From Aldrovandia affinis (lineage: Eukaryota > Chordata > Actinopteri > Notacanthiformes > Halosauridae), in the NCBI GenBank assembly GCA_029706075.1, contig JAINUG010000026.1:1347001-1411000 (forward strand): a DNA stretch of 64,000 nucleotides, given 5' to 3'. Below the pieces are notes generated by a model that was not told the DNA's origin, did no database searches, and saw only the letters and a list, made by a program, of their open reading frames with translations. This document shows, in pieces, positions 34,549 to 46,130 of the stretch; positions within the stretch are counted from its first letter, which is position 1; every line of letters begins with the position of its first letter. A program made the translations under genes and the position numbers.

Positions 34549-35034
34549 TGTGGCAGCCGCCACAGGCATACTGAGGGGTGGTAGTGAAGGGGCGGTACAT
34601 AATGGCCCACTGGCTCCACCCCTGCACCATAATGGGAAGTCCAGGGTTGACCAGGCACACCTGACTCGCATTTTATAAGTAATGCTACAGGATATAAAAG
34701 AAACGCCTTTACTCCAGTCAGGTGCAAAGTACAGAGAGGGAAACGCGTTGGAGACTGAGAGGCGAGAGTATTGTTTTGACTGATTAACAGGATTTTAATT
34801 GGATTGCCTGAAAACTCCATTTGTGTATCGACCTATTGTTTGTTTGAGGACCTGGATTTGGATTTGCTACTTTTTTATTATGGACAAGGACAACGAGAAC
34901 GGATTATGGACTGTACGTGTTTGCTTCCCTATTTACCCCTCCCCAAATAAACTCCTATTTCCTTATTTACCGTTGTATGCTGATTTTTGTTATTGTTATT
35001 TGGCGGCGTGGAAACCCAACACCCCGGTTCCTGC

Positions 35035-35037
<3 letters not shown>
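34549..35037 (+). mobile_element. LTR fossil A (solo-like)
   Basis: It starts TGTGGCAGCCGCCACAGGC after ATAT, carries a TATA-like GGATATAAAAG (about 34690-34700) and a polyadenylation signal AATAAACTCC (about 34947), and runs into a TA array at its right end, so the terminal CA is not defined. Motif order and phrases (TTGTGTATCGACC, TTGTTTGAGGACC, GGATTATGGAC) resemble LTR fossil B at 37653. No internal coding region adjoins it. Ty3-like by general look only. Confidence 0.5.
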
Positions 35038-35084
<47 letters not shown>

Positions 35085-35085
35085 T
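35038..35085. repeat. (TA)n microsatellite
   Basis: About 21 TA units between LTR fossil A and a Tc1-like left end. Confidence 0.95.
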
Positions 35086-35132
35086 ATATACATGTACACA
35101 CACTCAGTGACCACTTTATTAGGTACACCTTT

Positions 35133-35957
35133 CTAGTACTGGGTATGACCCCCCTTTGCCCCCAGAACAGCCTGAATTCTCCGTGGCATGGATTCAACAA
35201 GGTGCTGGAAACATTCCTCAGAGATTCTGGTCCATGTTGACATGATAGTATCATGCAGTTGCTGCAGATTTGTCAGCCGCACATTCATGTTGCGAATCTC
35301 CCGTTCCACCACATCCCAAAGGTTCTGTATTGGACTGAGATCTGGTGACTGTGGAGGCCATTGGAGTACACTGAACTCATTGTCATGTTCGTGGAACCAG
35401 CTTGAGATGACGTGTGCTTTGTGACATGGCGCATTATCCTGCTGGAAGTAGCCATTAGATGGGTAGACTATAGCCGTAAAGGGATGCACATGGTCAGCAA
35501 CAAGACTCAGGTAGGCTGTGGCATTTAAACAATGCTCAATTGGTATTAAGGGGCCTATTGTGTGAGAAGAAAACATTCCCCACACCATTACACCACCACT
35601 ACCAGCTTGAACCTTTGATACAAGGGAGGATGGATGCATGGATTCATGTTGTTTACGCCAAATTCTGACCCTACCATCTGCATGTCGCAGCAGAAATCGA
35701 GATTCATTAAACTAGGCGTTTTTCCAATCTTCAACTGTCCAGTTTTGGTGAACCTGTGCCCACTGTAGCCTCACTTTCCTGTTCTTAGCCGACAGGAGTG
35801 GAACCCAGTGTGGTCCTCTGCTGCTGTAGCCCATCCACTTCAAGGTTAGACGTGTTGTGCATTCAGAGATGCTCTTCTGCATACCACTGTTGAGTTACTG
35901 TCGCCTTCCTGTCAGATTGAACCAGTCTGGCCATTCTCCTCTGACCTCTCTTATTAA
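35133..35957 (-). pseudogene. Tc1 transposase, catalytic part
   Basis: From about 35639 down the frame reads KVQAGSGGVMVWGMFSSHTI, then GYFQQDNAPCHKAHVISSWF (second catalytic Asp in QQDNAPCH) and WPPQSPDLSPIQNLWDVVER (PIQNLWDVVE, Glu at the end of the DDE motif). It closes with PRRIQAVLGAKGGHTQY. Upstream sequence to 35957 continues the same gene with at least one frame change and an in-frame stop near 35712 (the AAACTAG text). The spacing from second Asp to Glu differs from DD34E and may indicate a DD3xE subfamily, to be counted on an alignment. Confidence 0.75.
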
Positions 35958-37308
35958 CCCCCTGAGGTCCGTGCTAAGCTTTTAAATGTTTTTAGATTTT
36001 GGCATGGTCTGATATTTATCTCAATTTCATCAATTTAACACACACTTACTCCAAAGTGTTTGATATTTTTATTTGAAGGACAATCACAGCTACATTTGTA
36101 TGTCATCAATAGTTTGGTCAGTATCATATGCAGCTTGTAAATAGATCTACAAACACACAAGTTAAAAATAGTAAATTTTTCTGCTGTCACAAAAGATGTG
36201 AAAGCACACACTAAACTATAGTGACGAATTGTTTTGCCAATGTGCGTTTGTTCACCAAGGTCTTGGTTATGTAAGGGTGTGAAAATAGTTTAGCACATCT
36301 GAGATCTAAATAGCTAAAAACCTGTTTTTATCAGAACTGGTCACATTTATTTCAGGCTGTGGGAGGGCTAAATGCTAAATACCTGAATATTCATTTTGGC
36401 TCTTTGTTACGTTGCAACACGCGGAATGTTTGGCGTCACAACACGCGATATTCATAGGCTATATTTTCACGAGTATTTGAAAACAAGCGAAATAAAATTA
36501 ATATCAGCATAGACTGTTGCTGGCAGATTGCAAGCGTAAACACAGACAAGATGTAAAAAAAAAAAAAACAAGCGAAATAAAATCAATAGCATAGACTGTT
36601 GCTGGCAGATTGCAAGCGTAAACACAGACATACGATATATTTTATAAAATTTTACGCTGTTTGAAAAGTATTTTGTGTGCCTATTGCAATTTGTTACATT
36701 GCGACATGCGGAATATGTAGTCACAAGACGCGGAATTCATATATTTTCACGAGTATTTGAAAATATACTCGTGAATATACTGTTGCTGGCAGATTGCAAG
36801 CGTAAACACAGACATACGATATATTTTATAACATTTTAGGCTGTTTGAAAAGTATTTTCTGTGCCTATTGCAATTTGTTACATTGCGACATGCGGAATAT
36901 GTAGTCACAAGACGCGGAATTTATATATATTTTCACGAGTATTTGAAAACAAGCGAAATAAAATAAATATCAGCATAGACTGTCCTCTTCAGTTTGTGTT
37001 GTTTATGCCGCGTTTTCACACATGGCCCGACGCACCTCCCGAAATTAGCACCTCGTTAACATGTCAATAGAAGGGGGACGTTACTAAAAGGTAAAAAACT
37101 GAGTAAAAAGCAAGGTTTACTTTTGGTCTAATTAAGCTAATTTTAAAAATCCCATTTGATTTGCCAGTGCTCAAATCGGAAAGTCGCGATTCTAAGGTTT
37201 CTGTCAATGTTTTTGCCGCGTGTGTATGATAAAATATCGCGAAGTTAGAAATAGTAATATACTTGTATTGCTGCTTGGATCGGCGCCGATCCAGCCGACC
37301 TCAGGGGG
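35958..37308. mobile_element. TTAA-flanked non-autonomous element, copy 2
   Basis: Same family as 28459-29802: identical termini, TTAA on both sides (35954-35957 and 37309-37312), 1351 bp, same orientation. Differences are few: the A-run region (ACAGACAAGATGTA then A13, near 36555), small indels such as GGGAGGGCT versus GGGAGGCT, and restored GCGG in GACATGCGGAATATG. The 16-bp palindrome is at 37277-37292. Short open frames across it are chance. Confidence 0.9.
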
Positions 37309-37312
37309 TTAA

Positions 37313-37559
37313 CAAGGCGTTTTCGCCCACAGAACTGCCGCTCACTGGCTGTTTTTCGTTTTTCGCACCATTCTGTGTAAACTCTAGAGACTGTTGTGCG
37401 TGAAAATCCCATGAGATCAGCAGTTTCTGAGATACTCACACCATCCTGTCTGGCACCAACAATCATTCTATGGTCAAAGTCACTTAGATTACATTTCCTC
37501 CCCATTCTGGTCTGAACAACAACTGAACCTCTTGACCATATCTGCATGCTTTTATGCAT
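37313..37559 (-). pseudogene. Tc1 transposase, N-terminal DNA-binding part
   Basis: The frame reads MGRKCNLSDFDHRMIVGARQ, then VSISETADLMGFSRTTVSRV and EWCEKRKTASERQFCGRKRL. This is the first paired-like helix-turn-helix with its linker. The frame runs into the inserted TTAA element, which separates it from the catalytic part. Confidence 0.75.
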
Positions 37560-37652
37560 TGAGTTGCTGCCACATGATTGGCTGATTAGATAATTGCATT
37601 AAGGAGCAGGTGTACAGGTGTACCTAATAAAGTGGCCACTGAGTGTATATAT

Positions 37653-38192
37653 TGTGGCATCCCAAGGGGCAGGATGAGGGAATGGCGGCCTGCCTCTTTA
37701 ATTCTTGGGAGCCACCGGAGAGGAAAGAACTGCATTTCCCATCAGCCTGCAGTCCCGCACCTGAACGACATCAATCGATTGGGACTACGGACAGCTGAAG
37801 GCCATTTGGAGGCCTATTTAAAGTACTCGTTCATGTCACACTGGGAAGGAGTAGGGTGGTGATAGCGGAGAGTGCGATAGAGAGTTTTAGTATTTTGGAT
37901 TGTTTATTGTGTTTGACTTGGATTGTTTGAGGACCCCCCTTTGTGTACCGACTAATGGACTGGATTGAGGAACTGAACTGGACTTGGATATTGGATTACG
38001 GATAACGACAATGAGTAGGATTGTGGACTTTGAGTTTTGGATTCCCCCGAATACCCCACCCTTTATTTTGTTTGTCACGATTTGTGTAATAAATTATTGT
38101 TTTGTTTGTAATTCTGCCTCCTCCGGGTTATTTAACTTGCCTATGCACTCTGCAATGTCCGTGAGTGTCACCCAACCCCTAGGGACACCACA
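37653..38192 (+). mobile_element. LTR fossil B (solo-like)
   Basis: The 540-bp block starts TGTGGCATCCC and ends GGGACACCACA, so its ends are inverted (TGTGG / CCACA). ATAT stands on both sides. A TATA-like CTATTTAAAG (about 37815) and a polyadenylation signal AATAAATTATTG (about 38087) have the spacing of an LTR promoter and R region. No internal region adjoins it. It lies next to the right end of the Tc1-like element. Same general architecture as fossil A. Confidence 0.7.
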
Positions 38193-38196
38193 ATAT

Positions 38197-39334
38197 ACTA
38201 TTTTACCACAATTTGTTTAAATACTAAATTTGGATTGGTTGAGAGGGTGTTGATTATTTTCCTATAATCTGCAAGGAGAAACAGTATAATGGCCTTATCA
38301 CCATTCCAAATAATAATGGAAGAAAGTAATAATTTAACGGCAACAACATAGTGCTACATCAAAGTGTTAAGATCTGAAATGGAGAATGATTTGAATCACA
38401 TTTAATCTTTTTGGCTAGTATATAGACTATGAGACAGGTTGACAGCCAACCTTCTGAACAGTTCAGTACAGAGGGGTCAAAAGAAAACCTAGGGTCCAGA
38501 TTGTTAACGACAACAAAGGCATAAAAACATCAGTCAATATGAACTCAAAATTGAAGATGGGAGACATGACCAGGGGTGTCGCGCAGCCAATTATTTAGAG
38601 GGGGCATCAAAAACAAAATTCTATATGAAACATGAGACTCTGAGTAATGACCTTGAATGTATATATAATAAAAGAGAGGGACCCATCTTACAGCTTGCTC
38701 TCATGCCACAAAGAAACCTTTGTATTTATTTGTGCATTTATTTATGATTCCCTTTTCCTGTTTATGCAGCTACATGCACTCTTCCTGTTATCTTTGTAAA
38801 ATACAACCAGCAGCCCATTCATTCTGCTCACTATACTGACACCAGATGCAAAACAAATAGCAGTTTTATTGCTGAATTGAAGACTTGACATGTTTACTGG
38901 GAAAAAACAGACCATGGACCAGATAACGTAGCTTACAGTGCAGACAAGGATAATACCTGCCAAGAGGCTGTAAAGGCTCATGGGTAATGTGTCCATTTCC
39001 ACTCATTCCCTGAAGGGTGTGGTGGGTTTTTCTGGTGCTGGAGGAGATACTCAAATGAGATATGTTTTATTCTATTCCCTTCCTGTTCAGGTCAAATTAT
39101 CAGAAAAACACACTAGTATATGTCCTCCATTTGATATGAAAGTAACCATACATTAGTGCGTCTCAAAGTCAATTGCTATGCAATTGTAAAAATTGAAGCT
39201 GACGCCACTGAAGGAACAAAAAATGTAATATGTGCAGTGTGTACACTGCAAACGCTGTGCTTCCAGCCAAATTAAGTCACACATGTTGGATGGTTGGTTC
39301 TTTGCATAGTACGTTTTGAAACTGAAAGATATGG
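38197..39334. other. No feature recognised
   Basis: A phrase CCAGGGGTGTCGCGCAGCC near 38571 recalls hAT-type ends but no partner was found. Open frames at 38742-39054 (-) are unremarkable. Confidence 0.4.
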
Positions 39335-39343
39335 GTAATTCTT

Positions 39344-39477
39344 CTTTATTATTTCCCCCCTGCCATTTTAGTGGACTATTGTTTCAATTCCCCCGAGTAG
39401 CAGGGGATCGGACCTCCGGCCGCAGCCTGCACTCTGGGCAAGTTCCTTTACCGTTAGTGCCATCCAGAGGCCCAAGT
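39344..39477 (-). repeat. tRNA-derived SINE (375-bp family), short copy, antisense
   Basis: A 9-bp target duplication GTAATTCTT flanks it (39335-39343, 39478-39486). It ends with the inverse head (GCAGCCTGCACTCTGGGCAA, ACCGTTAGTGCCATCCAGAG, GCCC), but the body is internally deleted to about 134 bp. Confidence 0.7.
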
Positions 39478-39486
39478 GTAATTCTT

Positions 39487-40614
39487 GGCCTTTAGGGTAT
39501 ATGAAGTATGTGTTCATGTGTGATGGCGCTCATGATATATAATGTAAGTGTCAGTATTGTATGTCATGTCGTAATGGTACAAATATCAATCAGGTTGTAA
39601 TGTCATATCAATCAACATCATAGGGAGAATTTACATATGCTTTATGGAGTGTGCTATTTTCAAACACAGGACATTAAACTCATACATATGAGAGATGAGA
39701 GATTAGACGACAAGATTAAGAAACACAAGGCCACAGTACTTGATTGAATGTACAAAATTATGATAAGCATTTATTTGGAACAGTGCTTGTTTAGTTTCTG
39801 TGAATATACTGATGAAAGATTAGTTGTCAACTCGGCATAATTTTGATATAAATAATTTGGTACACAGACCTAATTTAGGAATTGTATTTCACAGATGTAC
39901 AGAGAGTATATGCTTTGTATATGTGAGTAACTTGGCTTTTTTTTTACATTGAAAATGTTTTAGTGAGATCACATATTTTTGAATTGTACCATGCATTTGG
40001 GGTGAGGACATTAATATGTGAATTAATGTGTCTAATACATTTGTATAAGTGTAAAGACAATTGAGTCATGGCATTATGTTTTTAATATATTTATTTGTAC
40101 AATTATTGCACAGAATGAATCAAAGAATTGCTGAATACATGCCAGACATCAGCAGCATTGCATTTACGAACAACTTTGAGAATCTAAAGCATGAGTTCTG
40201 ATTTTAAACCCACCTGCAACAACTGTTTTTTCAACATAGGTTTTTATGTGAATTGTGAGCTAAAACTGTAAAAGCGTAAAAGTTTAAACTGGCCAGACAG
40301 CACCATAGACAAATAAATTCCACATGGTTATTTAAAAGCAGTCTGTCAGCAGTAATGTGTTTATAATAGCGTGTTTGATGCCATGTAAATTGTCACATTA
40401 ATTGGTGAGCAGAAGAATTGACAGCGACTATGCTGGCATATTAAGAAATGTGAATAGTACTATATATTGATCCAGTCATGTAATCATTAAACGTGCATTC
40501 ACTGTGTGGCAGTCTAAAGTGAGGAAACATAGCATTTGTTGTGTGCTGCTAATGTTAGTCTCAAGATGTGTCAGAGATGGTATACAGTTATTTATTGCCA
40601 TAATCATCTAACTT
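39487..40614. other. No feature recognised
   Basis: AT-rich, no element ends and no coding frame. Confidence 0.4.
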
Positions 40615-41075
40615 TAATGCATTGGTTGTGGTAATGTTACATAAGGTGATCTTTACTTATGGAGAATGTAGCTGGCGATTCTATCGATGCTAGTATGTGT
40701 TGTAATTGTATTTCGTTTAGCGTCAATTCATTAATTGAAATAAACATGCAGCTGAAGTTACCTAGCTAACCAGTTGTTTTAGCAGGTATTGACAATATTG
40801 CTGTGAAATTAACAAATGTGTATAACACTGTATATGGTACTGCGGCTAAAATTAAAAAAAATAGCATTCAGTGTTAGTCCGGACAAGGACACAGTGTATG
40901 TTGGTTGTGTGCACAGATAATCTAAAAGTAATGGATTGATTGTGGTAATTTACAGAAAGTTATCTTTACTTATGGAGAATGTAGCTAGCGTTTCTATCAC
41001 TGTGTCACTGTGTGTTGTACAGTAGTTGTATCCTGTATGACATGAATTCAAATGAACATGCAGTTTTGAAGTGAA
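40615..41075 (+). repeat. Diverged direct duplication of about 150 bp
   Basis: About 40615-40757 and 40928-41070 share ATGGATTGATTGTGGTAAT-like text and then TCTTTACTTATGGAGAATGT, AGCTGGCG or AGCTAGCG, TTCTATC, TGTGTTGTA, AATTCA and AACATGCAG, in the same order. The period is about 313 bp, and sequence before each copy (CAGTCTAAAG.. / GTTGTGTGC) may belong to the same unit. Confidence 0.65.
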
Positions 41076-43885
41076 CATTCTTTTAAACTGTAGAGGTGGG
41101 AAGCCTTCCTTCCTCACTTTCCAGGTCCACAACTCATGAATTACCAAGGCATGTCACAATCCTCCCTGGGGGAGGGAATACAGGGAGCAGTGAAGAGCCA
41201 TTTAACAGAATAGTTATCACTGCAAAGCTGTCGTTAATAAACCACCTAAGGCATAGCTAGCTCGGCAGCTAATGTAGGTAACCATGCTGCTAAGTTTAAT
41301 GATGGCATATCACTGGCTAACTAACTACACTTCAGTAGTAAGTGAACTGCCACAAGCTAGCAAGATATCTAGCTAGCTAGTTTTAATGAACGGCTGTTGT
41401 AGCTGTGTAGCTAGGTAGCCAACAGTCTTAATGAAACAGGGATTTGTAGCTGGCTACACCTACATTTTATTGGTTTAAAAGTATACATTTTGTCCGAGGA
41501 TTTAGGGCATACCTTGTAGTTAATGTAGCTATCTGAGTCATGAAACAATTTTTTGGCTGTAGAAATTATACATAAGCAATACTATTAATCGGCTGTGCAG
41601 TGACGCTGAGTGAACTTGCAGGTTGCTTCTCGTTTCAGGACTTCTCCCCTGCAAAGGCCTACTGGTTAGATATTCTCACCGAAACCAACATATTGACCTC
41701 AATAGAAAGTTGAAGAAAGTTGTGCCTTGTTCCCAGCCTACTAGACAATGAGGAAGATTGATCAAGGCCTGTAGAATTGCATTTAGTTAAAATGGGTGAA
41801 ATGAGGCAATGTTACATTAAAAAAAAAAAATCTGTTGTAGGAATTACCTGGTAACTACATTACACTGTACTGCATCTTTAATGTTAATGAAAATATAGCT
41901 AGACCTTTACGTGACTGCAAATTCCTCTGTGGAACTTTAGCCCAAAGGGGGTAGATTAATAAACGAATTACATCTGATTTTATTTTTTGACTGCAAGAAT
42001 TTGGAATGGTGAAGTGTAATACCCTGGCTAAACCATGTATTAAAAAAGGTTTATTTAACCGCTGCCTATACTGTTTAGCTTACATTGATTTCCATGTCCT
42101 TGCATCAAACACGTGCTGATTCCATGTATACAGTTGAAACAGAGGTCATGTAAGATCATTGTTAAGACAGAAAGTCATTGATTAATGCTGACGTGTACAT
42201 TTGGAGAATGGAACATTGATTACAAACACAAGGACATCCAGAGACATGAAGTAGATCAGATGTAGTTTCACTCAAAGATCAATAGCATAGAGTATAATTT
42301 TCCAACTAATTTGCTCTGATTGGATTGTCTTTTGAATTAAATATGGACAACTCCCTTGTGTAACCATTAAGGATACAATAAGTAATGCTTTATGCATAAC
42401 TGCTGTCTGTTTAGAAACCTAAGCACTAGTTTCATTTACTTTCCTGAAAATTGCTATGGTTTGACGCAAAGAGGTCATATTTATGTTAACTACTCAGACT
42501 ACAACAGGCTACAACAGACTACAACAAAAGGTTTACCTGTTAGAAGGTAATCTGTTGTTGTTTGGAACCCTTTTTCTTACCTGCTTTTAAGAGTACTTTG
42601 AAATGCACAGACTTTTTATGTAAGCAAAGGATGTGACCTTGATGCTTTGAGGCAGAAAAAGGGCTTTTTTCCAACAAAAAACAGTGTCCTTCTGTATCTG
42701 TGTGCTGGACTGAGGCCAGGGCAGGGCAGGGCAGGGCAAGGACTGGATGAGACTGGAGCAGTTGTCGGAATGGGAGGAGGGCCACGGACAACCAGGAAGT
42801 GTTTGACAGCAGCCTTGGCAGGAGGTAGAATGGGGGGTTTTCACAGATCCACAGGTCATTGAACCACGTGTGGATGTTTGGAAACATTTCCCCAAGTGGC
42901 CTGTGACCCAGTTTCACTACATCTGAGAGCACAGACACCTCTGAAGGAAGGACGGAAATCAGTCTAGACCTCAAAATCAATACATAAAGCTACAGCTATA
43001 TGGCTCTTTCACTTTTAAATTCAGAATTAAAAAACAGAGTCCGCTCATTCCTTTCTGAATTCGGGGCCAAGAAGAAAAGCTTGTTTTGAACCTTTTAATT
43101 GATTTCCTTATCTTATTTTATTGCATATTTGTGTGGCTCTGTAATATATTAAGGAAGGCCAGCTATTTAACCTTGCTCTCTAAGTTAAAAGAGAGCCTCT
43201 GGCTATATACAGAAGTGCAATGTCACTCCCTCAGTAACACAGGATGAGCATTTCATTGTAAGACATGCTAATATGAATGAGTTTGCACATATACTAACAA
43301 TATTATGGAAACGTATTCATGCCAGAATGAAATAGTGGCCTACCCACACAAGAAATATAATGCACATGGGAAGATTAATACAGTGCTAACATGATTTGCT
43401 TCTTGCTGCAGGTCATCTGTATTGCCTTCATTTTGGGTATTGCTTTTTACTTTGAGCATATTGCTTTTTGATGACTGTATATTGCATTATGTCTTCTGTA
43501 TTGCTTTTTAAATTTGAACGTGCTGCTTTTCAAAGTTTGTGCATTTGTCAGTCACACACACTGAGGTGGGCATGGAGGTGTGGTCGAATCGCCGTTCACC
43601 AGGTCTTAAATCTTTTTTTTCAGTGTTCCCATTCCCATTTATCAATCCTTCCTCAAGACAATTTATTCACTTCCAAATTACAGGCGGGTAGCTTGTACCT
43701 AACCGCATGTTATGTTTTAATCTGTACCAGAAACAGTCACCATGTCACCAGATGGAAATACAGTGCAGGCCAGTGAAATCACACTGATCAGACAATCAGG
43801 TTGTGCCGGGGCAAATCTAATCCCTAAAGTTCCACCAAGGGAACAGTCTAATATAAGGTAAGTGCTGCTTTCCTTTAATATTTAT
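41076..43885. other. No gene; AGCTAGCT-rich and GGGCA arrays
   Basis: A patch at about 41250-41460 is dense in GCTAGC and AGCTAG words (TATCTAGCTAGCTAG at 41369). GGGCA is repeated four times at 42718-42738. Open frames on either strand at 42540-42980 and 43468-43776 show no motif. Confidence 0.45.
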
Positions 43886-45150
43886 TAGGGGTGCACCGAT
43901 ATATCGGTGGACTATCGGTATCAGACGATATTTGCCTTGTTGACTGCAATAGGCTTATCGGCCGATAAGATCGAATGTAACAATGGCAGTGGGCAATAAT
44001 TATCCATCAAGTTGTGTTGCGTCAATGTGGTCTAAATGTCCAAGCTTGAATGGAACGGCAGCACGTTTTATTTACAGGCTAAACTGACTGAAACCAGGCC
44101 TAATTTACTCCTCTTGTCGTGGAAAAACCCTAACCCTAAGGTGAGCAAAGCAGACCATTCTCAATTATACTTCCACACTCTGATGCTGCTATTGACTAGC
44201 TATCACGAGCATTCTGGAACTCCGCACAGTCTTGCACAAGATGTGCGCTGGAGCTGGGCGATATGGGCAAAAATAATTAGCATGATATGTTGACCAAATA
44301 CTTTGATAACGATTTGTATGCGGAACAAAGCTGAGTATATACAGATATTCAAACACAACTTTATTTATCATTGAAGGCTTGTAAGTTTTCAAGCCTAATT
44401 TCAAGTATAAAGTTTGCACTTTGCGTAAACAAATACACAAATGTATATGTATATATATATATGGCTGCCTTTACGCGTCTGCATATGATTTTTTGCTTGC
44501 CTCTGCCTCTCTTTTTTTTGCCATACATTCTTCATATTATTTTTCGTGATAACTCCTCAAATGATGGAACAGATTAGATATATTCCCGTCTGCCGCGGGG
44601 ACCGCTTTGTTACAGTACTTGCAGAACACGTTTCCTTTCTGGTCTTTGTCAGTTCGTTTGTAACCAAAGTAACCCCAGGCAACTGACGTGCAGCCTTTCT
44701 TAGGGATTAAACTCGGTTCGTCTTCAATCTCGTTGTCACGCTTAGTCTGGGCCTATTTTAGTTAGTGGGTTTACTGACTGAACAAATTCACTCCATTCTT
44801 CGCTAGCTCCAAGTTTGGTGTTTTGATGATTCTTCCCTCTGGCTTCACTACAGTGAAGTTGCGCTTCATATCAAGGCTGGCTGTGATTGGCTGTTTTGCT
44901 GTGTTGTGTGTTGTGGATGGAAAAAGGCCAAGACGAATGCAGGAATTATTCTCCACGCAACAATGTTATAGCCTAACCGCAATCATCGACATTTGTAAAT
45001 TTGCCGCGGTTGATCATTGAAATTACGATAACGGTGTAAAATTTGGTTATCGGCCAGCTCTAATGCACGCAGTTCATGTTGCCGTTTTTGTTGACACTGT
45101 CAATTGAAGAAAATGTTGGCTGTGTCGGCACATTACAAGGTGTCCAAGAA
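43886..45150. mobile_element. hAT-like element, left end, host of a second hAT
   Basis: TAGGGGTGCACCGATATATC then GGTGGACTATCGGTATC is a hAT-type terminus with inner inverted text (ATCGGCCGATAAG). No inverse right end was found. The element at 44249-45062 is nested in the sequence that follows. The extent to 45150 is a guess. Confidence 0.5.
44249..45062. mobile_element. hAT-like non-autonomous element, nested
   Basis: Termini TGGAGCTGGGCGATATGG and, inverted, TTATCGGCCAGCTCTA. The flanks ATGTGCGC (44241-44248) and ATGCACGC (45063-45070) form an 8-bp target duplication with two differences, the hAT length. The 814-bp interior has only short open frames with no recognisable domain. Confidence 0.65.
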
Positions 45151-45984
45151 AGACAACCGATTTGCTATTTGCTAAGGTCTAAAACTTCACCTTTATTATA
45201 TTTTGGCCTGTAGCCAGAAATTAGTCCCAGGAACATCTGACAGGTTTTCTGGAAACTGACCGAGAAATGGGTCCTGCTGTCTCTGATGGGATTTATTGAC
45301 ACGTGTCTAACCTTGGCCCATATGATCTCCATTACCTTGGATACGGACCCAAGTGTCCTTCTTACATTTTCAGAATACGATTTATTCTCTTGAAGTCACC
45401 AGCTTTTTAAAGCCGACAAACAACAGTCTTCACTCCAACAAGACTATGTTCCTTTAAGAAGACGCAAACATGCCTTGTTATTAATATAATTAAATTTGCA
45501 AGCACTTAGATACCATTTAAAGCAATTGCACGGGGCAACTGGTACACCTTGCCATGAGGTAAATTTGGTGTAGGCAGGTAAAAGTGAACAGGATGAAAGG
45601 CAACATTGTGCCGATGGAAACCTATCCTTTGCTTTTGCTGCAGCCTGCAGGACGCCGCTGTGCACATCAAAGCTGTTTACCACTAAAGGATCCCAGAGGA
45701 TCATGTTTTCACAGCATGATAGTTTTACAAATTGTTCCAAGCAGCCTTGCAGATACATCAGCTCTTTCACAACATCCTCTGGTCCATTGCATTGGCTACT
45801 GTCCTTCCCCTTTACATCACAGCTCCTACTTTAAGTGCATGCATTTACATGAATAGCAACAAAAAAACATATTTTTGGGGCCTTGAGTGATGTAAATGGC
45901 CGAACCCTACCCTTCTCAAAGTGCTCAGTAATTACATCCCTTCTGATGGCTACTTCAAAGTTACCCCTGTTGTGATGGGAGAGG
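45151..45984. other. No feature recognised
   Basis: Open frames at 45444-45856 on both strands overlap and look random. Confidence 0.35.
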
Positions 45985-46130
45985 TATATAAATACCAAGG
46001 GCTCAAAGAGAAGAGCAACATACTGCTGTGCCTTGTTGAGCAATAAACCTCATGTGGTCATCCTCTGCAGTCCACTGTCTTTGAGCTTGCTTTTTTCAAC
46101 CCTGTCAAAATAATATGGGTTTGAGTAATT
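45985..46130 (+). other. Possible LTR promoter/R region, boundaries unknown
   Basis: A TATA-like GTATATAAATACC (45984-45996) is followed about 50 bases later by AATAAACC (46042-46049). This spacing is found in LTRs. TG and CA ends with a target duplication could not be found, so it may equally be chance. Confidence 0.25.

Larger units (their letters stand above)
35099..37647 (-). mobile_element. Tc1-like transposon split by a TTAA element
   Basis: Inverted ends: CACTCAGTGACCACTTTATT with AGGTACACCT on the left, and the inverse TACCTAATAAAGTGGCCACT with GAGTGTA on the right. The transposase is on the minus strand: N-terminal part at 37559-37313, catalytic part at 35957-35133. Removing 35958-37308 and one TTAA restores CCTCTGACCTCTCTTATTAA joined to CAAGGCGTTTTCGCCCACAG, so the host element is about 1.2 kb and nearly complete. 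Confidence 0.85.

Noticed and set aside
35040-35085. Tandem TA run as a possible regulatory or CRISPR-like array
   Set aside because: It is a plain dinucleotide microsatellite. No spaced repeats typical of CRISPR exist anywhere in the window, and the organism is a vertebrate.
42540-42980. 146-residue minus-strand open frame
   Set aside because: Overlaps other frames on both strands, includes a GGGCA array and shows no recognisable domain.
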